Shown here in pieces: positions 35,583-44,672 of a stretch of 64,000 bases of DNA. The DNA is from Priestia koreensis. Its GTDB lineage: Bacteria; Bacillota; Bacilli; Bacillales; Bacillaceae_H. Every line of letters begins with the position of its first letter. The first letter of the stretch is position 1. The position numbers and the translations under genes are program-made. The stretch spans positions 1-64,000 of the forward strand of contig NZ_LILC01000037.1 in NCBI RefSeq assembly GCF_001274935.1, given 5' to 3'. The notes beneath the pieces are model-generated. The model did not search any database and was not told the origin of the DNA. It saw only the letters and a program-made list of their open reading frames with translations.

Positions 35583-37217
35583 TCACGCCTTCCGATACGA
35601 ACTTCTTAAAATCCATTTTTCTACACGATCTATTAATTCTTGATTATAAAAAGGTTTAATCATATAATCATCTGCTCCTAGATGAAGCGCTTTTGCAATA
35701 TCATCAGGTGTCTGTCTTGATGTGAGCATAATTACTTTATATTGATCAGAGCTTTGTAGAGAACGAATATGTTTGAGTACCTCTAATCCGTCCAGTCCCG
35801 GCATTACTCCGTCTAGAATAACGATACATGGTGCAGGGTCTTGGTGAAAGCTTGAATCAACGAAATCTTGTCCATCACCAAACGTTTCAACGCTACACCG
35901 AACATTCATTTCTTCTATTAAACTAGTAATCGTATTTTTCACTACGACCCGCGCAATCGGATCATCATCTACGACAGCAATTCTGAGATCAGTGCGCTGT
36001 GAACCAATAGTAGATGAACCTTGATGAACTTTTACTCGATTTCGTCCGCTTTCCTTTGCCTCGTAAAGGGCATCGTCGGCTAGGTCAACCCATTGATCAA
36101 TATCAACCGAAACGTCCTTTATTTCCACTAGCCCTGCTGAAAATGTACAGGAAAATTGCTCTGCCTCTCCATCAAATAACAGCATTGAAAACTGATCGCG
36201 AAGAGTATTCATGACCCTCTCTGCCTCACTAATGGAAATATTCGAAAAAAGTAGGACAAACTCTTCGCCTCCGTATCGACAAATGAAATCCTCTTTTCGC
36301 AGATGGCGACTTAAAAATTGAGCAAACGTTTGGAGTACTTTGTCTCCTACAATATGTCCGAAGCTGTCATTCACATTTTTAAAATGATCTAAGTCTACCA
36401 CAGCCAAGCACGCTCTACCTTCGTGTAGCGTATGGTTAGCGAGAAGAGTTGGGTACATTTGCGTCAAAAACTTGCGGTTGTAAACCTTTGTCAACTCATC
36501 CACTAGCAGTAACTGATCAACTTTCTTTTTCCTCGTCAACTGACGCTTAATTCGAATAATAAGTTCGTCCATCTCCATATCTTTCGTTAAAAAATCATCT
36601 GCACCTTTTTCGTACGCCATGACTCGCGTCGATTTGGAATGATCCATGCTGATCATCATCGTCGGAATAAAACTGTTTTTTGACTGCTCTTCAAAAAAAT
36701 TGAGCAGTTCAAACCCCGTTTCATTTTTCATATAAACATCTACCAAAATACAATCAGGTTGAATTTCATAAAAACTTTGGACCGCTCGTTTTATATCTGT
36801 TTTAGGTACTACTTGCCATCCTTCATCCTCTAACGCTTTTTTTGCAACCATTAAGAAGGAGGTATCGTCATCTACTACTAAAATAACGGGAGCATTTTTA
36901 TTAATTCGTGTCTGTATCTCTCCATTCGGCTGATCTTCAATCGCTGAATCGACTTCAAACGTGTAGCAAAGGTGTAGCAGCTCTAAACAGTACTTTTTTA
37001 CTTCATCAGATGTCCAAACACGTTCGCTTTCCTCTTGTAGTGAGTGCACAAGCACAGCCGCTTTATTGGAAATGTCTTGCAAGCCTAATATTCCGCTTGT
37101 CCCTTGAATGGAATGTAAAAAACGATAGACGTCCTGGTGAGAAATATGAGAAACTTCATCCCACCGAACGAGCTGATTTTTTATATTTTCTAAAAAACGA
37201 TTGTGGTAACGTTTCAC
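35583..37217 (-). CDS. Hpt-REC-GGDEF-REC diguanylate cyclase
   Basis: 544 residues. Order: an Hpt domain with H35 in LHSIQGTSGIL; receiver 1 (112-228, D160 in CILVDVYM); a GGDEF domain (235-398) with active GGEEF at 316-320 and an inhibitory RxxD site R307-D310 placed five residues before it; receiver 2 (411-535, Asp in VILDGVMPG). It should make c-di-GMP under phosphorelay and product control. First gene of the unit, only 5 bp before the single-domain regulator. Confidence 0.92.
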   Translation of the reverse strand: MKRYHNRFLENIKNQLVRWDEVSHISHQDVYRFLHSIQGTSGILGLQDISNKAAVLVHSLQEESERVWTSDEVKKYCLELLHLCYTFEVDSAIEDQPNGEIQTRINKNAPVILVVDDDTSFLMVAKKALEDEGWQVVPKTDIKRAVQSFYEIQPDCILVDVYMKNETGFELLNFFEEQSKNSFIPTMMISMDHSKSTRVMAYEKGADDFLTKDMEMDELIIRIKRQLTRKKKVDQLLLVDELTKVYNRKFLTQMYPTLLANHTLHEGRACLAVVDLDHFKNVNDSFGHIVGDKVLQTFAQFLSRHLRKEDFICRYGGEEFVLLFSNISISEAERVMNTLRDQFSMLLFDGEAEQFSCTFSAGLVEIKDVSVDIDQWVDLADDALYEAKESGRNRVKVHQGSSTIGSQRTDLRIAVVDDDPIARVVVKNTITSLIEEMNVRCSVETFGDGQDFVDSSFHQDPAPCIVILDGVMPGLDGLEVLKHIRSLQSSDQYKVIMLTSRQTPDDIAKALHLGADDYMIKPFYNQELIDRVEKWILRSSYRKA

Positions 37218-37311
37218 ATTTATTCCTACCTTTTCTAAATCTATAACTCGATTATAGGTCTTAAGGACTGACCGAGTAAACCATTTCTATTGAATAAAGT
37301 ACGATAAACGA

Positions 37312-37352
37312 AAAGGGCTAACGCTCCTCATGAACGAGGTAGCGTAAACCCT
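37312..37352 (-). terminator. Terminator overlapping the yitT-family stop codon
   Basis: AAGGGTTTACGCTACCTCG pairs imperfectly with the AGCGTTAGCCCTTTT arm on the minus strand; the stop codon at 37328 is within the loop-proximal part. Confidence 0.65.
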
Positions 37353-38164
37353 TCTCCAAATACATCACGTACATCGTGAATCACAACAAACGCTTTTTGA
37401 TCAATGTGATGAATCACTTTCTTCACTTCAAACAGCTCTTGCTTGTTGATAACAATATATAAAATTTCTCTTGCCTCTTTCGTATAACCACCCTGAGCCG
37501 AAAAAACCGTCACTCCTCGGTTAACGTCCTTATTAATCTTATCGGCAATTTCAAGCGCTTGTGAAGAAATGACCGTCACTGCTTTTCTTGAATCCATTCC
37601 TTCCATAATATAATCGATCACTTTTGTGCTTATATAAATGGAGATAATCGTATACATCATGTTTTCAAGACCAATCACAAACGATGCGCTTACGACTACG
37701 ATTAAATCAAAAAACAGCATTCCTTTGCTCATGCTCCATCCAAAATACTGTGTCATCATACGGGCTAATACGGTCGAACCTCCTGTCGTTCCACCAGCAC
37801 GAAATACTAACCCTAGTCCCACTCCGATTATTACTCCTGCAAAAATTGCCGCCAATAACGTGTCATCAAGCGGTAATTGCAGATGTTCCGTTGCATATAA
37901 GCTGAGCGAAGTGGTCACAATGGAGATAATTGTATAAATAATGATTCTCTTCTGTAATAGTCTGTATCCGATCATGAGTAAAATTGAATTCAAGATAAAG
38001 CTTACGGTTCCTGGTGACCACTTAAAAAGATAGTACGTGATCATCGTGATCCCGGTAACGCCACCTTCAGCTAATTCATTTGGCAAAGCAAAATAGTTAA
38101 TGCCAAAAGCAAACAGAAAAGATCCAATAATGATATAAATAATTTCTTTCATCCAGCTCTTCAT
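37328..38164 (-). CDS. YitT family membrane protein
   Basis: 278 residues: five to six membrane spans in the N-terminal two-thirds (FGINYFALPNELAEGGVTGI, GLGLVFRAGGTTGGSTVLAR) and a cytoplasmic DUF2179 domain at the C terminus (residues about 195-270; VTVISSQALEIADKINKDVN). The family is common in Bacillus with several paralogues and no settled function; transport or cyclic-nucleotide sensing have been proposed. Monocistronic. Confidence 0.9.
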   Translation of the reverse strand: MKSWMKEIIYIIIGSFLFAFGINYFALPNELAEGGVTGITMITYYLFKWSPGTVSFILNSILLMIGYRLLQKRIIIYTIISIVTTSLSLYATEHLQLPLDDTLLAAIFAGVIIGVGLGLVFRAGGTTGGSTVLARMMTQYFGWSMSKGMLFFDLIVVVSASFVIGLENMMYTIISIYISTKVIDYIMEGMDSRKAVTVISSQALEIADKINKDVNRGVTVFSAQGGYTKEAREILYIVINKQELFEVKKVIHHIDQKAFVVIHDVRDVFGEGFTLPRS

Positions 38165-38336
38165 GATGTCCCTCTCGTTTCTCTAGTTGGTAATCCCTTA
38201 TGGTTCATTTTCAAATAACTTGATTGTAACAAGAAGGGAATCTATTGAAAAGATGCTTTGTCAAATAATGTTCTTTTTATCTAATGTCCTTTTTTGATAT
38301 GATAGAGATTGATTATTTAAATAGAGGTGTAAACAC

Positions 38337-39251
38337 ATGGAATATCAAGTATTACTTTATTATAAATATACGCCCATTGAAGATCCGACTCTTTTCAAAG
38401 AAGAGCACATGGCGCTTTGTGAAGAAATCGGCTTAAAAGGACGTATTCTTGTGGCAAATGAAGGAATCAACGGGACCGTTTCTGGTACTGTGGCTCAAAC
38501 AGAAGCCTACATGGCGGCTTTAAAATCTGATGCACGTTTCGCTGATATGATTTTCAAAATCGAGAAATCTGATGAGCATGCGTTCAAAAAAATGAAAATT
38601 AAAGTCAAGCGTGAAATTGTAAACTTAAGCTTAGAAGATGATGTAAATCCGAATGAACTTACAGGGAACCATCTTCCTCCTGAGGAGTTTTACAAAGCGA
38701 TGCAAGAAGACGACGTCATCATTATTGATGCGCGAAACACATATGAGTATGATCTTGGACACTTTAAAAATGCCATTCGTCCAGACGTTGAAACGTTCCG
38801 TGATCTTCCTGACTGGATTCGTGACAATCTAAGTGACCAAAAAGACAAAAAAGTGTTAACGTATTGTACAGGTGGCATTCGCTGTGAGAAATTCTCTGGG
38901 TTTCTTCTAAAAGAAGGTTTCCAAGATGTGTCTCAACTTGAAGGTGGAATCATCACCTATGGCTACGATGAAAATGTACAAGGTCGCTTATGGGACGGAA
39001 AGTGCTACGTATTCGACGAGCGTATTTCGGTACCGGTAAATCGTACAGAAGAATCTACAGTCGTTGGAAAATGCTACTACTGTGGAAATCCTGAAGAGCG
39101 CTATGTAAAATGCGGAAATCCTGATTGTAATAAACATCTTCTTTTATGTGAAGACTGTGAACATGAGCATATTCGTTCTTGTAGTCAAGAATGCAAAGAT
39201 CATCCACACAACCGTTATGTAAAAGAACACTCTGAACAAGTCCATAGCTAA
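38337..39251 (+). CDS. trhO: tRNA uridine(34) hydroxylase TrhO (rhodanese-like)
   Basis: 304 residues, UPF0176 family (B. subtilis YbfQ). N-terminal acylphosphatase-like domain with GRILVANEGINGTVSGT, a rhodanese domain with active-site Cys in LTYCTGGIRCEK (about 180-184), and a C-terminal cysteine-rich tail (CYYCGNPEERYVKCGNPDC, CEDCEHEH) that probably binds zinc. Family members carry out oxygen-dependent 5-hydroxylation of U34 in tRNA. Good RBS (GAGGTG) and own terminator. Confidence 0.93.
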   Translation: MEYQVLLYYKYTPIEDPTLFKEEHMALCEEIGLKGRILVANEGINGTVSGTVAQTEAYMAALKSDARFADMIFKIEKSDEHAFKKMKIKVKREIVNLSLEDDVNPNELTGNHLPPEEFYKAMQEDDVIIIDARNTYEYDLGHFKNAIRPDVETFRDLPDWIRDNLSDQKDKKVLTYCTGGIRCEKFSGFLLKEGFQDVSQLEGGIITYGYDENVQGRLWDGKCYVFDERISVPVNRTEESTVVGKCYYCGNPEERYVKCGNPDCNKHLLLCEDCEHEHIRSCSQECKDHPHNRYVKEHSEQVHS

Positions 39252-39252
39252 G

Positions 39253-39308
39253 CAAAAAGGCAGCCCTCTAAACGTGAAGTTTCACCTATTTAGACCGCTG
39301 CCTTTTTT
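39253..39308 (+). terminator. Terminator of trhO
   Basis: AAAAAGGCAGC pairs with GCTGCCTTTTTT, with a second inner hairpin (GTGAAGTTTCAC). Confidence 0.85.
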
Positions 39309-39353
39309 GTAAAACTTGGGGGTTGAATAGGTGAATAAGACGATTCATTTTCA

Positions 39354-39554
39354 TTAATATTTGTAAATTACTATTATATAATTCCTATATTTGTTATCCT
39401 GTATATGAATGGACTTAAATTCTTTCGCCTGTTTTCTAGAAATATTTGATGTAATTCGGCGTGATTCAACCTTAATACGTCTTGGTAAACGATCGCTATG
39501 ATCAAACGATCGTAAAATGTTTAGATACCAGTCATTCACCAAACATACTGTCAT
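39354..39554 (-). CDS. Hypothetical basic protein, doubtful
   Basis: A 66-residue frame with a strongly basic middle (DRLPRRIKVESRRITSNISR). Codon use is acceptable, but the ATG has no convincing ribosome-binding site and the last 15 residues are AT-driven. It may be a decayed gene. The 39312-39800 gap otherwise holds only the hairpin at 39638 and AT-rich sequence upstream of the DedA gene. Confidence 0.25.
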   Translation of the reverse strand: MTVCLVNDWYLNILRSFDHSDRLPRRIKVESRRITSNISRKQAKEFKSIHIQDNKYRNYIIVIYKY

Positions 39555-39637
39555 CCCCAAAAGTTTCGCAGGCCTTTTTAGTAGAAGGCTCTTAAATATG
39601 TATGTACTTAGTCTAGACGAATTCCCCTTTTTCCTTT

Positions 39638-39663
39638 AAAAGGGCGCCTAGCAATGCCCTTTT
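39638..39663. terminator. Small symmetric hairpin in the trhO-dedA gap
   Basis: AAAAGGGC-GCCTAGCAAT-GCCCTTTT is terminator-like in both directions, though no strongly supported gene ends here except the doubtful ORF family on either side. Confidence 0.5.
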
Positions 39664-39800
39664 CACTACGAATTAGAAGATTCCTTTGCGTTTTAACATA
39701 TACATATAAAGCAATTTTCATCATATGTATAGTGATGACGAAAAGGATCTTAGGCACATGTAATTTAAAAACCAAAGCAGAAATGTGGTGAGAATGTCAA

Positions 39801-40397
39801 ATGGAACATGAAATGGGATATATGATCTCTCACTATGGATATTGGGGAATCATTGCTCTCTTTGTAGGAGGCATGATTGGGCTCCCTATTCCTGATGAAG
39901 TGATTTTAGTATTTGTAGGCTATCAAATTCACCGTGGGAACATGTTTTTCTTATATGCCTATATAAGCGCAGTATTTGGGACATTTATCGGAATTTCCAT
40001 TAGCTATTGGATCGGTAGATTGTTGGGCATGTCCTTCTTACAAAAAATTGGACCAAAAGTGGGGTTAAATGAGAAGCGGATTGAAAAAGCTCATACCTAC
40101 TTTAATCGCTGGGGACCTGTCGTACTATTCGTTGGATATTTTATTCCTGGTGTAAGATATATTACAGCGTATTTAGCTGGCATTTCGAAAATGGACGGAA
40201 AGAAATTCATCATTTATGCATATAGCGGTGCTATGTGCTGGGTGCTTGTGTTCTTGCTTATCGGAAGGGAACTTGGTCGCGGCTGGGAGCAGATGTCTAG
40301 TTACATTCACTACCCACTTATTATCTTCCTCGCCTTGTTAAGTCTAGGAATCGGACTCTTCTGGTACTACAAACAGCAAAAAAGAGTGTACAAATAA
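39801..40397 (+). CDS. DedA family membrane protein
   Basis: 198 residues with about five hydrophobic segments and the family motifs GGMIGLPIPDEVILVFVGY, GIGISYWIGRLLG-type helix and RWGPVVLFVGYFIPGVRYIT. DedA/VTT proteins act in membrane lipid (undecaprenyl phosphate or phosphatidylethanolamine) flipping in several bacteria; which lipid here is not readable. GTGGTGAG precedes the start. Confidence 0.9.
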   Translation: MEHEMGYMISHYGYWGIIALFVGGMIGLPIPDEVILVFVGYQIHRGNMFFLYAYISAVFGTFIGISISYWIGRLLGMSFLQKIGPKVGLNEKRIEKAHTYFNRWGPVVLFVGYFIPGVRYITAYLAGISKMDGKKFIIYAYSGAMCWVLVFLLIGRELGRGWEQMSSYIHYPLIIFLALLSLGIGLFWYYKQQKRVYK

Positions 40398-40437
40398 ACG
40401 AGATGGTCTGCAAAAAGGACTGTCTCGTTTATTTGTG
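40391..40437. terminator. Bidirectional terminator, dedA / lysR
   Basis: ACAAATAAACGAGA pairs with TCTCGTTTATTTGT with an inner GGTCTG/GGACTG mispaired loop; lies between convergent genes and overlaps the dedA stop. Confidence 0.85.
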
Positions 40438-40441
40438 TAGT

Positions 40442-41290
40442 CTATTGAAACAGCAAGGCATAGAGCTGCTTGCCTAATTTATCGTTATGAGCGACGAGTG
40501 AAATTTGTCTACTTAAATCAATTCCCTTAATTTTCAACGCTTTGACATGAGATCCTCGGGCGTGATCAATAAAAATCTTTGGTAAAATAGACATTCCTAA
40601 ATTAGCATGAATAAACCCAATAATACTTTGCCCAAAATCTATCTCCGTTGAAATAGGAAGGTCTTTTCCTTTTTCACTATATGCTCTTTCAATAGAGGAA
40701 CGTACATCACAGCCTTCCGGAAGTAAAACGAGCGGTTCATTCTCAAACTCCGAAAAAGAGACCTCTTCTTTCTTTGCTAGCGGATGATCCGAATTCAAAA
40801 ACAAATAAAAGTCTTCGGTAAACAACGGCTTTGACCAATACGTATGTGAGATAAATTGATCATCAATTAATGCCGCATCCACTTCCCCTGACTTCAAATA
40901 GTCAAAAATATCATGGTAACTGTATGATATTTTAACGTTTATTTTCCGCTCGGTCTTTGCCTCTGCAAGCTTGTACGGTAAATAAGAGCTCGCAATACTC
41001 GGCCACGTCCCTACCGTTACGGATGTCCATTCTTCCGTCAAAACGATTTCGCGCTGGATGCTTTGTAGCTTTTGAAGCAGCGGCTGAACTTCTTTATACA
41101 GTATCTCTCCTGCCTTCGTGAGCTCCACACCGCTAGAAGTACGCTTGAATAATGAAGCACCAAGTTCCTCTTCTAATTTACGCATTTGCTTACTCAAGGC
41201 CGGCTGCGACATATGCAGTTGCTCGCTTGCTTTTGACAAGCTACGTGTATCTGCGGTTATCCAAAAAGACTCAAGCCATTCTGTTCTCAT
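40442..41290 (-). CDS. LysR-type transcriptional regulator
   Basis: 282 residues. N-terminal winged helix (SLSKASEQLHMSQPALSKQM) and a periplasmic-binding-like effector domain from about residue 90. The start at 41290 follows GGGTGAT; a GTG three codons earlier is possible. It is divergent from an aldehyde dehydrogenase gene, the usual LysR arrangement, with two inverted repeats between them, so it probably controls that gene and itself. Effector unknown; a semialdehyde or its parent compound is a guess. Confidence 0.9.
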   Translation of the reverse strand: MRTEWLESFWITADTRSLSKASEQLHMSQPALSKQMRKLEEELGASLFKRTSSGVELTKAGEILYKEVQPLLQKLQSIQREIVLTEEWTSVTVGTWPSIASSYLPYKLAEAKTERKINVKISYSYHDIFDYLKSGEVDAALIDDQFISHTYWSKPLFTEDFYLFLNSDHPLAKKEEVSFSEFENEPLVLLPEGCDVRSSIERAYSEKGKDLPISTEIDFGQSIIGFIHANLGMSILPKIFIDHARGSHVKALKIKGIDLSRQISLVAHNDKLGKQLYALLFQ

Positions 41291-41301
41291 CTTTATCACC
41301 C

Positions 41302-41316
41302 ATAACCTTTTGTTAT
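41302..41316. promoter_or_regulatory. LysR-type half-operator near the regulator start
   Basis: ATAACCTTTTGTTAT is a 5-5-5 inverted repeat 12 bp before the lysR start codon, with the ATAAC-N5-GTTAT form seen in LysR recognition sites; probably autoregulatory. Confidence 0.55.
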
Positions 41317-41352
41317 ACCCCTACTACTTAAGGGAAGTTCTCAACATTTTAG

Positions 41353-41372
41353 ATACATGATAGTCTATGTAT
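41353..41372. promoter_or_regulatory. LysR-type operator before the aldehyde dehydrogenase
   Basis: ATACATGATAGTCTATGTAT, an inverted repeat ATACAT-N8-ATGTAT with T-N11-A type spacing, lies 54 bp upstream of the dehydrogenase start in the divergent promoter region. Confidence 0.6.
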
Positions 41373-41425
41373 GAATCAAACGCAACACACAAGTGAACCA
41401 TACGGTTACAAGGAGGAATTGAACG

Positions 41426-42850
41426 ATGTTTTTAAATAAAATGCTTATTAACGGTGAATGGATTTCAACTGAAAAAACAATGGATGTCACAAATCCTGCA
41501 ACAGAGGAAAAAATCGGTTCTATTCCAAACGGAGGCGCAAAAGAAGCACAAATGGCAGTTGATGCTGCTTCTGAAGCCTTCACAACATGGTCAAAACGAA
41601 CGGCAGAAGATCGCGGTCGCTTACTAATGAAATGGTTTCAATTAATTGAAGAAAACATAGATGAGCTAGCTGAAATTATGACAACAGAGCAAGGAAAATC
41701 ATTAAAAGAAGCACGAGGAGAAATTGCTTACTCCAATAGCTTCATTTCTTGGTTTGCTGAAGAAGGAAAACGTATTTACGGTGAAACGATTCCAGCTTCT
41801 TCTCCAAACAAACGATTGTTCGTTCAAAAACAACCTATTGGGGTTGTCGCAGCTATTACACCTTGGAATTTCCCTGCTGCGATGATCACACGAAAACTAG
41901 CTCCGGCTTTAGCTGCTGGTTGTACAGTCGTACTAAAACCATCTGAAGAGACACCTTTTACAGCACTACGACTAGCGCAGTTAGCTGAAGAAGCAGGTAT
42001 TCCAAAAGGGGTCGTGAATGTTGTAACAGGTGAAGCTGCACCTATTTCAGAAGTGTGGCAAAATGACGGACGCGTCCGCAAGCTTACCTTTACAGGATCT
42101 ACACGTGTCGGAAAAATTCTCATGAGCGGTGCTTCTGAAACAGTAAAAAAATTATCACTAGAACTAGGTGGACATGCTCCGCTTATTATTACAAAGCGTG
42201 CTGACATGGAAAAAGCAGTTGAACAAGCAGTGGCATCAAAATTCCGAAATGGTGGTCAAACATGCGTATGTACAAACCGCATCTTTGTTGAAGAATCTGT
42301 CGCAGAAGAATTCACTACAAAATTCACCGCAAAAGTAGCGGAGCTTCGTGTTGGTAATGGTTTAGATGAGAGCACAGATATTGGACCGTTAATCAATAAA
42401 AGCGCAGTTGATAAAGTGAAAGCGCAAATTGAAGACGCTGTTCAAAAAGGCGGCGAAATCCTGACTGGTGGACATGCACTAACAGACCAAAAAGGATTCT
42501 TTATTGAACCAACTGTTATTAAAAATGCAACAGACGATATGCTTTGTATGTATGAAGAAACGTTTGGACCACTTGCACCAATCACAACGTTTACAGATGT
42601 TGATGATGCGATTCGTCGTGCAAACAACAGCCCATATGGATTAGCAGCTTACGTTTTCACGGAAGATATTAAAGAAGCCATCCATATTGTCGAAGCACTT
42701 GAATATGGAATCATTGGTTTAAATGATGGTGGCCCTTCTGCTGCTCAAGCACCGTTTGGTGGATTCAAAGAAAGCGGACTAGGTCGTGAAGGAAGCCGTC
42801 ACGGTATTGAAGACTTCCTCGAAATGAAATATATTTCCTTAGGACTATAA
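41426..42850 (+). CDS. gabD: NAD(P)-dependent succinate-semialdehyde dehydrogenase-like enzyme
   Basis: 474 residues, ALDH superfamily. Catalytic Glu in LSLELGGHAPL and Cys in NGGQTCVCTNR are in place, with the substrate-class motif AAITPWNFPAAMITRKLAPAL and the end GLGREGSRHGIEDFLEMKY typical of GabD-like SSADHs. CVCTNR (two cysteines flanking Val) also appears in GabD enzymes that are redox controlled. Strong AAGGAGG site. No gabT is adjacent, so the physiological aldehyde is uncertain; control is probably by the divergent LysR. Confidence 0.87.
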   Translation: MFLNKMLINGEWISTEKTMDVTNPATEEKIGSIPNGGAKEAQMAVDAASEAFTTWSKRTAEDRGRLLMKWFQLIEENIDELAEIMTTEQGKSLKEARGEIAYSNSFISWFAEEGKRIYGETIPASSPNKRLFVQKQPIGVVAAITPWNFPAAMITRKLAPALAAGCTVVLKPSEETPFTALRLAQLAEEAGIPKGVVNVVTGEAAPISEVWQNDGRVRKLTFTGSTRVGKILMSGASETVKKLSLELGGHAPLIITKRADMEKAVEQAVASKFRNGGQTCVCTNRIFVEESVAEEFTTKFTAKVAELRVGNGLDESTDIGPLINKSAVDKVKAQIEDAVQKGGEILTGGHALTDQKGFFIEPTVIKNATDDMLCMYEETFGPLAPITTFTDVDDAIRRANNSPYGLAAYVFTEDIKEAIHIVEALEYGIIGLNDGGPSAAQAPFGGFKESGLGREGSRHGIEDFLEMKYISLGL

Positions 42851-42894
42851 GAGCTGATTGTGTATAATAGACCTTTATTGACAATTGATTAGTG

Positions 42895-42925
42895 AACCGG
42901 ACTTGCCCTTTGCACGTCCGGTTTC
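42895..42925 (+). terminator. Terminator of gabD-like gene
   Basis: AACCGGACTTG/CACGTCCGGTTT stem followed by CCTTTG; a moderate terminator. Confidence 0.75.
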
Positions 42926-42958
42926 CTTTGTTTAGATTTGAAAGAAAGGAGCTTCAAC

Positions 42959-43528
42959 ATGAAGCGTATAACAAAAGAAACAGCTGCCTTTCTCTCGAAA
43001 ATGGGCATTACCTTACAAGTTTTTAAAACGGCGCTTGCTGCCGGTATCGCATGGTGGGTTTCAAAGCTCGTTTTCCCTGACCTTTTCCCATTTTTAGCAC
43101 CGTTGGCGGCTGTCTTAATTACAAATACAACTATTCAAAACTCTATTCAAAAGGCCCTCTTCCGAATGGCCGGAGTCATTGGTGGGGTTACAATTAGTGT
43201 AGCCATCGCCCACATCCTACCGATATCAGGTTTTACCGTCTTTATTAGCATTTTAGTCGGTATGGCTGTATCAACCGCGCTCAACATCCATAAAGAAATT
43301 GTCTCTCAAATTGGCGTGACGGCCACGATGGTACTTGCTTTTATGTCTTCTTCAGGGTATGGATATGGACGAATTGTTGAAACAGCGATTGGTGCTTTTA
43401 TCGGCGTCATGATTAACCTACTCATCGTTCCTAGCTCCTCATTTTCTGCTTATATAAAAGGTCTTCAAACGGAATTAAGTGAAGCGAAACAACTTGCTTC
43501 ACCTAAGAACATTTTGAATAAGCGATAA
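42959..43528 (+). CDS. FUSC/aromatic acid exporter-like membrane protein
   Basis: 189 residues with four to five hydrophobic segments (VFKTALAAGIAWWVSKLVFP, LAAVLITNTTIQNSIQKALF, VGMAVSTALNIHKEIVSQIG, GAFIGVMINLLIVPSS), matching the N-terminal membrane half of FUSC/DUF939 proteins. It lacks the long cytoplasmic domain of full-size exporters such as AaeB, which is usual for this short Bacillus type. Start at 42959 follows AAAGGAG; the longer frame would begin in the terminator-RBS gap. Substrate unknown. Confidence 0.82.
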   Translation: MKRITKETAAFLSKMGITLQVFKTALAAGIAWWVSKLVFPDLFPFLAPLAAVLITNTTIQNSIQKALFRMAGVIGGVTISVAIAHILPISGFTVFISILVGMAVSTALNIHKEIVSQIGVTATMVLAFMSSSGYGYGRIVETAIGAFIGVMINLLIVPSSSFSAYIKGLQTELSEAKQLASPKNILNKR

Positions 43529-43556
43529 AAAGCATTTCCTGTTGGAAATGCTTTTT
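43527..43556. terminator. Bidirectional terminator, FUSC gene / NERD gene
   Basis: AAAAAGCATTTCC-TGTT-GGAAATGCTTTTT, a 13-bp perfect stem between two convergent stop codons. Confidence 0.9.
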
Positions 43557-44508
43557 ACGTTAGATGATAAATACGGTGGCGATTCGTACCTTCCCGTGCT
43601 GGAGAAGTAAGCAAAAGCTTTCTAGTGACTATCGGAGACTCGATGCATAGGAAGTTGCGCGCTTGTTGATTGGAAATGGTGTGACTAATTAAGAGCTTAT
43701 AATCATTGAGAGCAGCATAATGGGCCGTCTTTGATGTTTTATAACATAACAGACAGTCCCATCTTCCCCACCCTCTCTTCATTGAAAGCTCATCACAAAA
43801 AGGACATTGAACACCCTTTATGAGCTCGATCGGTAAAATCTCTTCCTGTTCTAAAATATCGATGTCGAGGGGCGCATGCTCGTTTAAGGTTAATTTTATT
43901 GCTTCATATACTTGATTTTTAGACCATTTCTTTTTTGAGTGAAGCTGAGACATTTCTCTTACTATGAATGGAATTTTTTCTGCGTGGATCATCGTGTGTA
44001 TGTGAGGGTGATTCGGTGTGGATTGTAAAATCGTTTGTGGTCGGCTAATAACTACTAGGCCTTCAATAGGAATGGGGGCAATATGATGAAACGCAAACCA
44101 TTTTTTAAGTTGATTTTTCTGTCGTTCAAGCTGAAAAACTGGATTAGGAAAGCCCTCTTTCTTCTCATCAATGATGCGAATCATCTGCTGAAAGCTTTCT
44201 TCTAAGACGAGTACACCTTTAAAGTTCTTCACTTCTAAAATGAGGGCGAATCGCTGTGAGATCACTAACGTATCAATCTGAAAATAATGGCTACCATCGA
44301 AAAGACGCAAATCATGCAAGATCCAGTAAGTATCTTCTGGTAAAAAGCTAAGGGGATAATCAATCTCCCTCTCTCCTCTATAACCCGCTTTTAAACGATA
44401 TAACTTTTCAGCGATACTGTCTCTTTTTGCGTGCTGATGTGGAAGACGTCTCAGTAAGGCCTCTAACTTTTGAAGCTTTAATGGAATTGTGCGTTCCTTC
44501 GCAATCAT
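43555..44508 (-). CDS. NERD-domain (nuclease-related) protein
   Basis: 317 residues. The NERD domain (about 38-150) has the restriction-endonuclease-like pattern: acidic DLRLFDG-region, D in FQIDTLVIS and E-x-K in LILEVKNFKG. A C-terminal zinc ribbon CPFC...CLLC (about 240-262) suggests nucleic-acid binding. NERD proteins are often plasmid-linked but also chromosomal in Bacillus; function unproven. The following repeat array lies just upstream of the gene. Confidence 0.85.
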   Translation of the reverse strand: MIAKERTIPLKLQKLEALLRRLPHQHAKRDSIAEKLYRLKAGYRGEREIDYPLSFLPEDTYWILHDLRLFDGSHYFQIDTLVISQRFALILEVKNFKGVLVLEESFQQMIRIIDEKKEGFPNPVFQLERQKNQLKKWFAFHHIAPIPIEGLVVISRPQTILQSTPNHPHIHTMIHAEKIPFIVREMSQLHSKKKWSKNQVYEAIKLTLNEHAPLDIDILEQEEILPIELIKGVQCPFCDELSMKRGWGRWDCLLCYKTSKTAHYAALNDYKLLISHTISNQQARNFLCIESPIVTRKLLLTSPAREGTNRHRIYHLT

Positions 44509-44672
44509 TACATTCCTCCTTTTATTTAGTCATTCATATGTTCGGTTTAAAAGAGAGAATTCCCTGCTATTCTGAGATGATTTTCAACAGTAATCACTCG
44601 TCTCTTCCCTCTTATCCCTATAATTTAAGTAAAACGAATTTTTTTATGATTGAGTAACTCGTTTTTAACTGA

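Noticed and set aside
39476..39520. AAACGATCG direct repeats within the trhO-dedA gap
   Set aside because: Only two copies, within the doubtful ORF; not enough to call a repeat or binding site.
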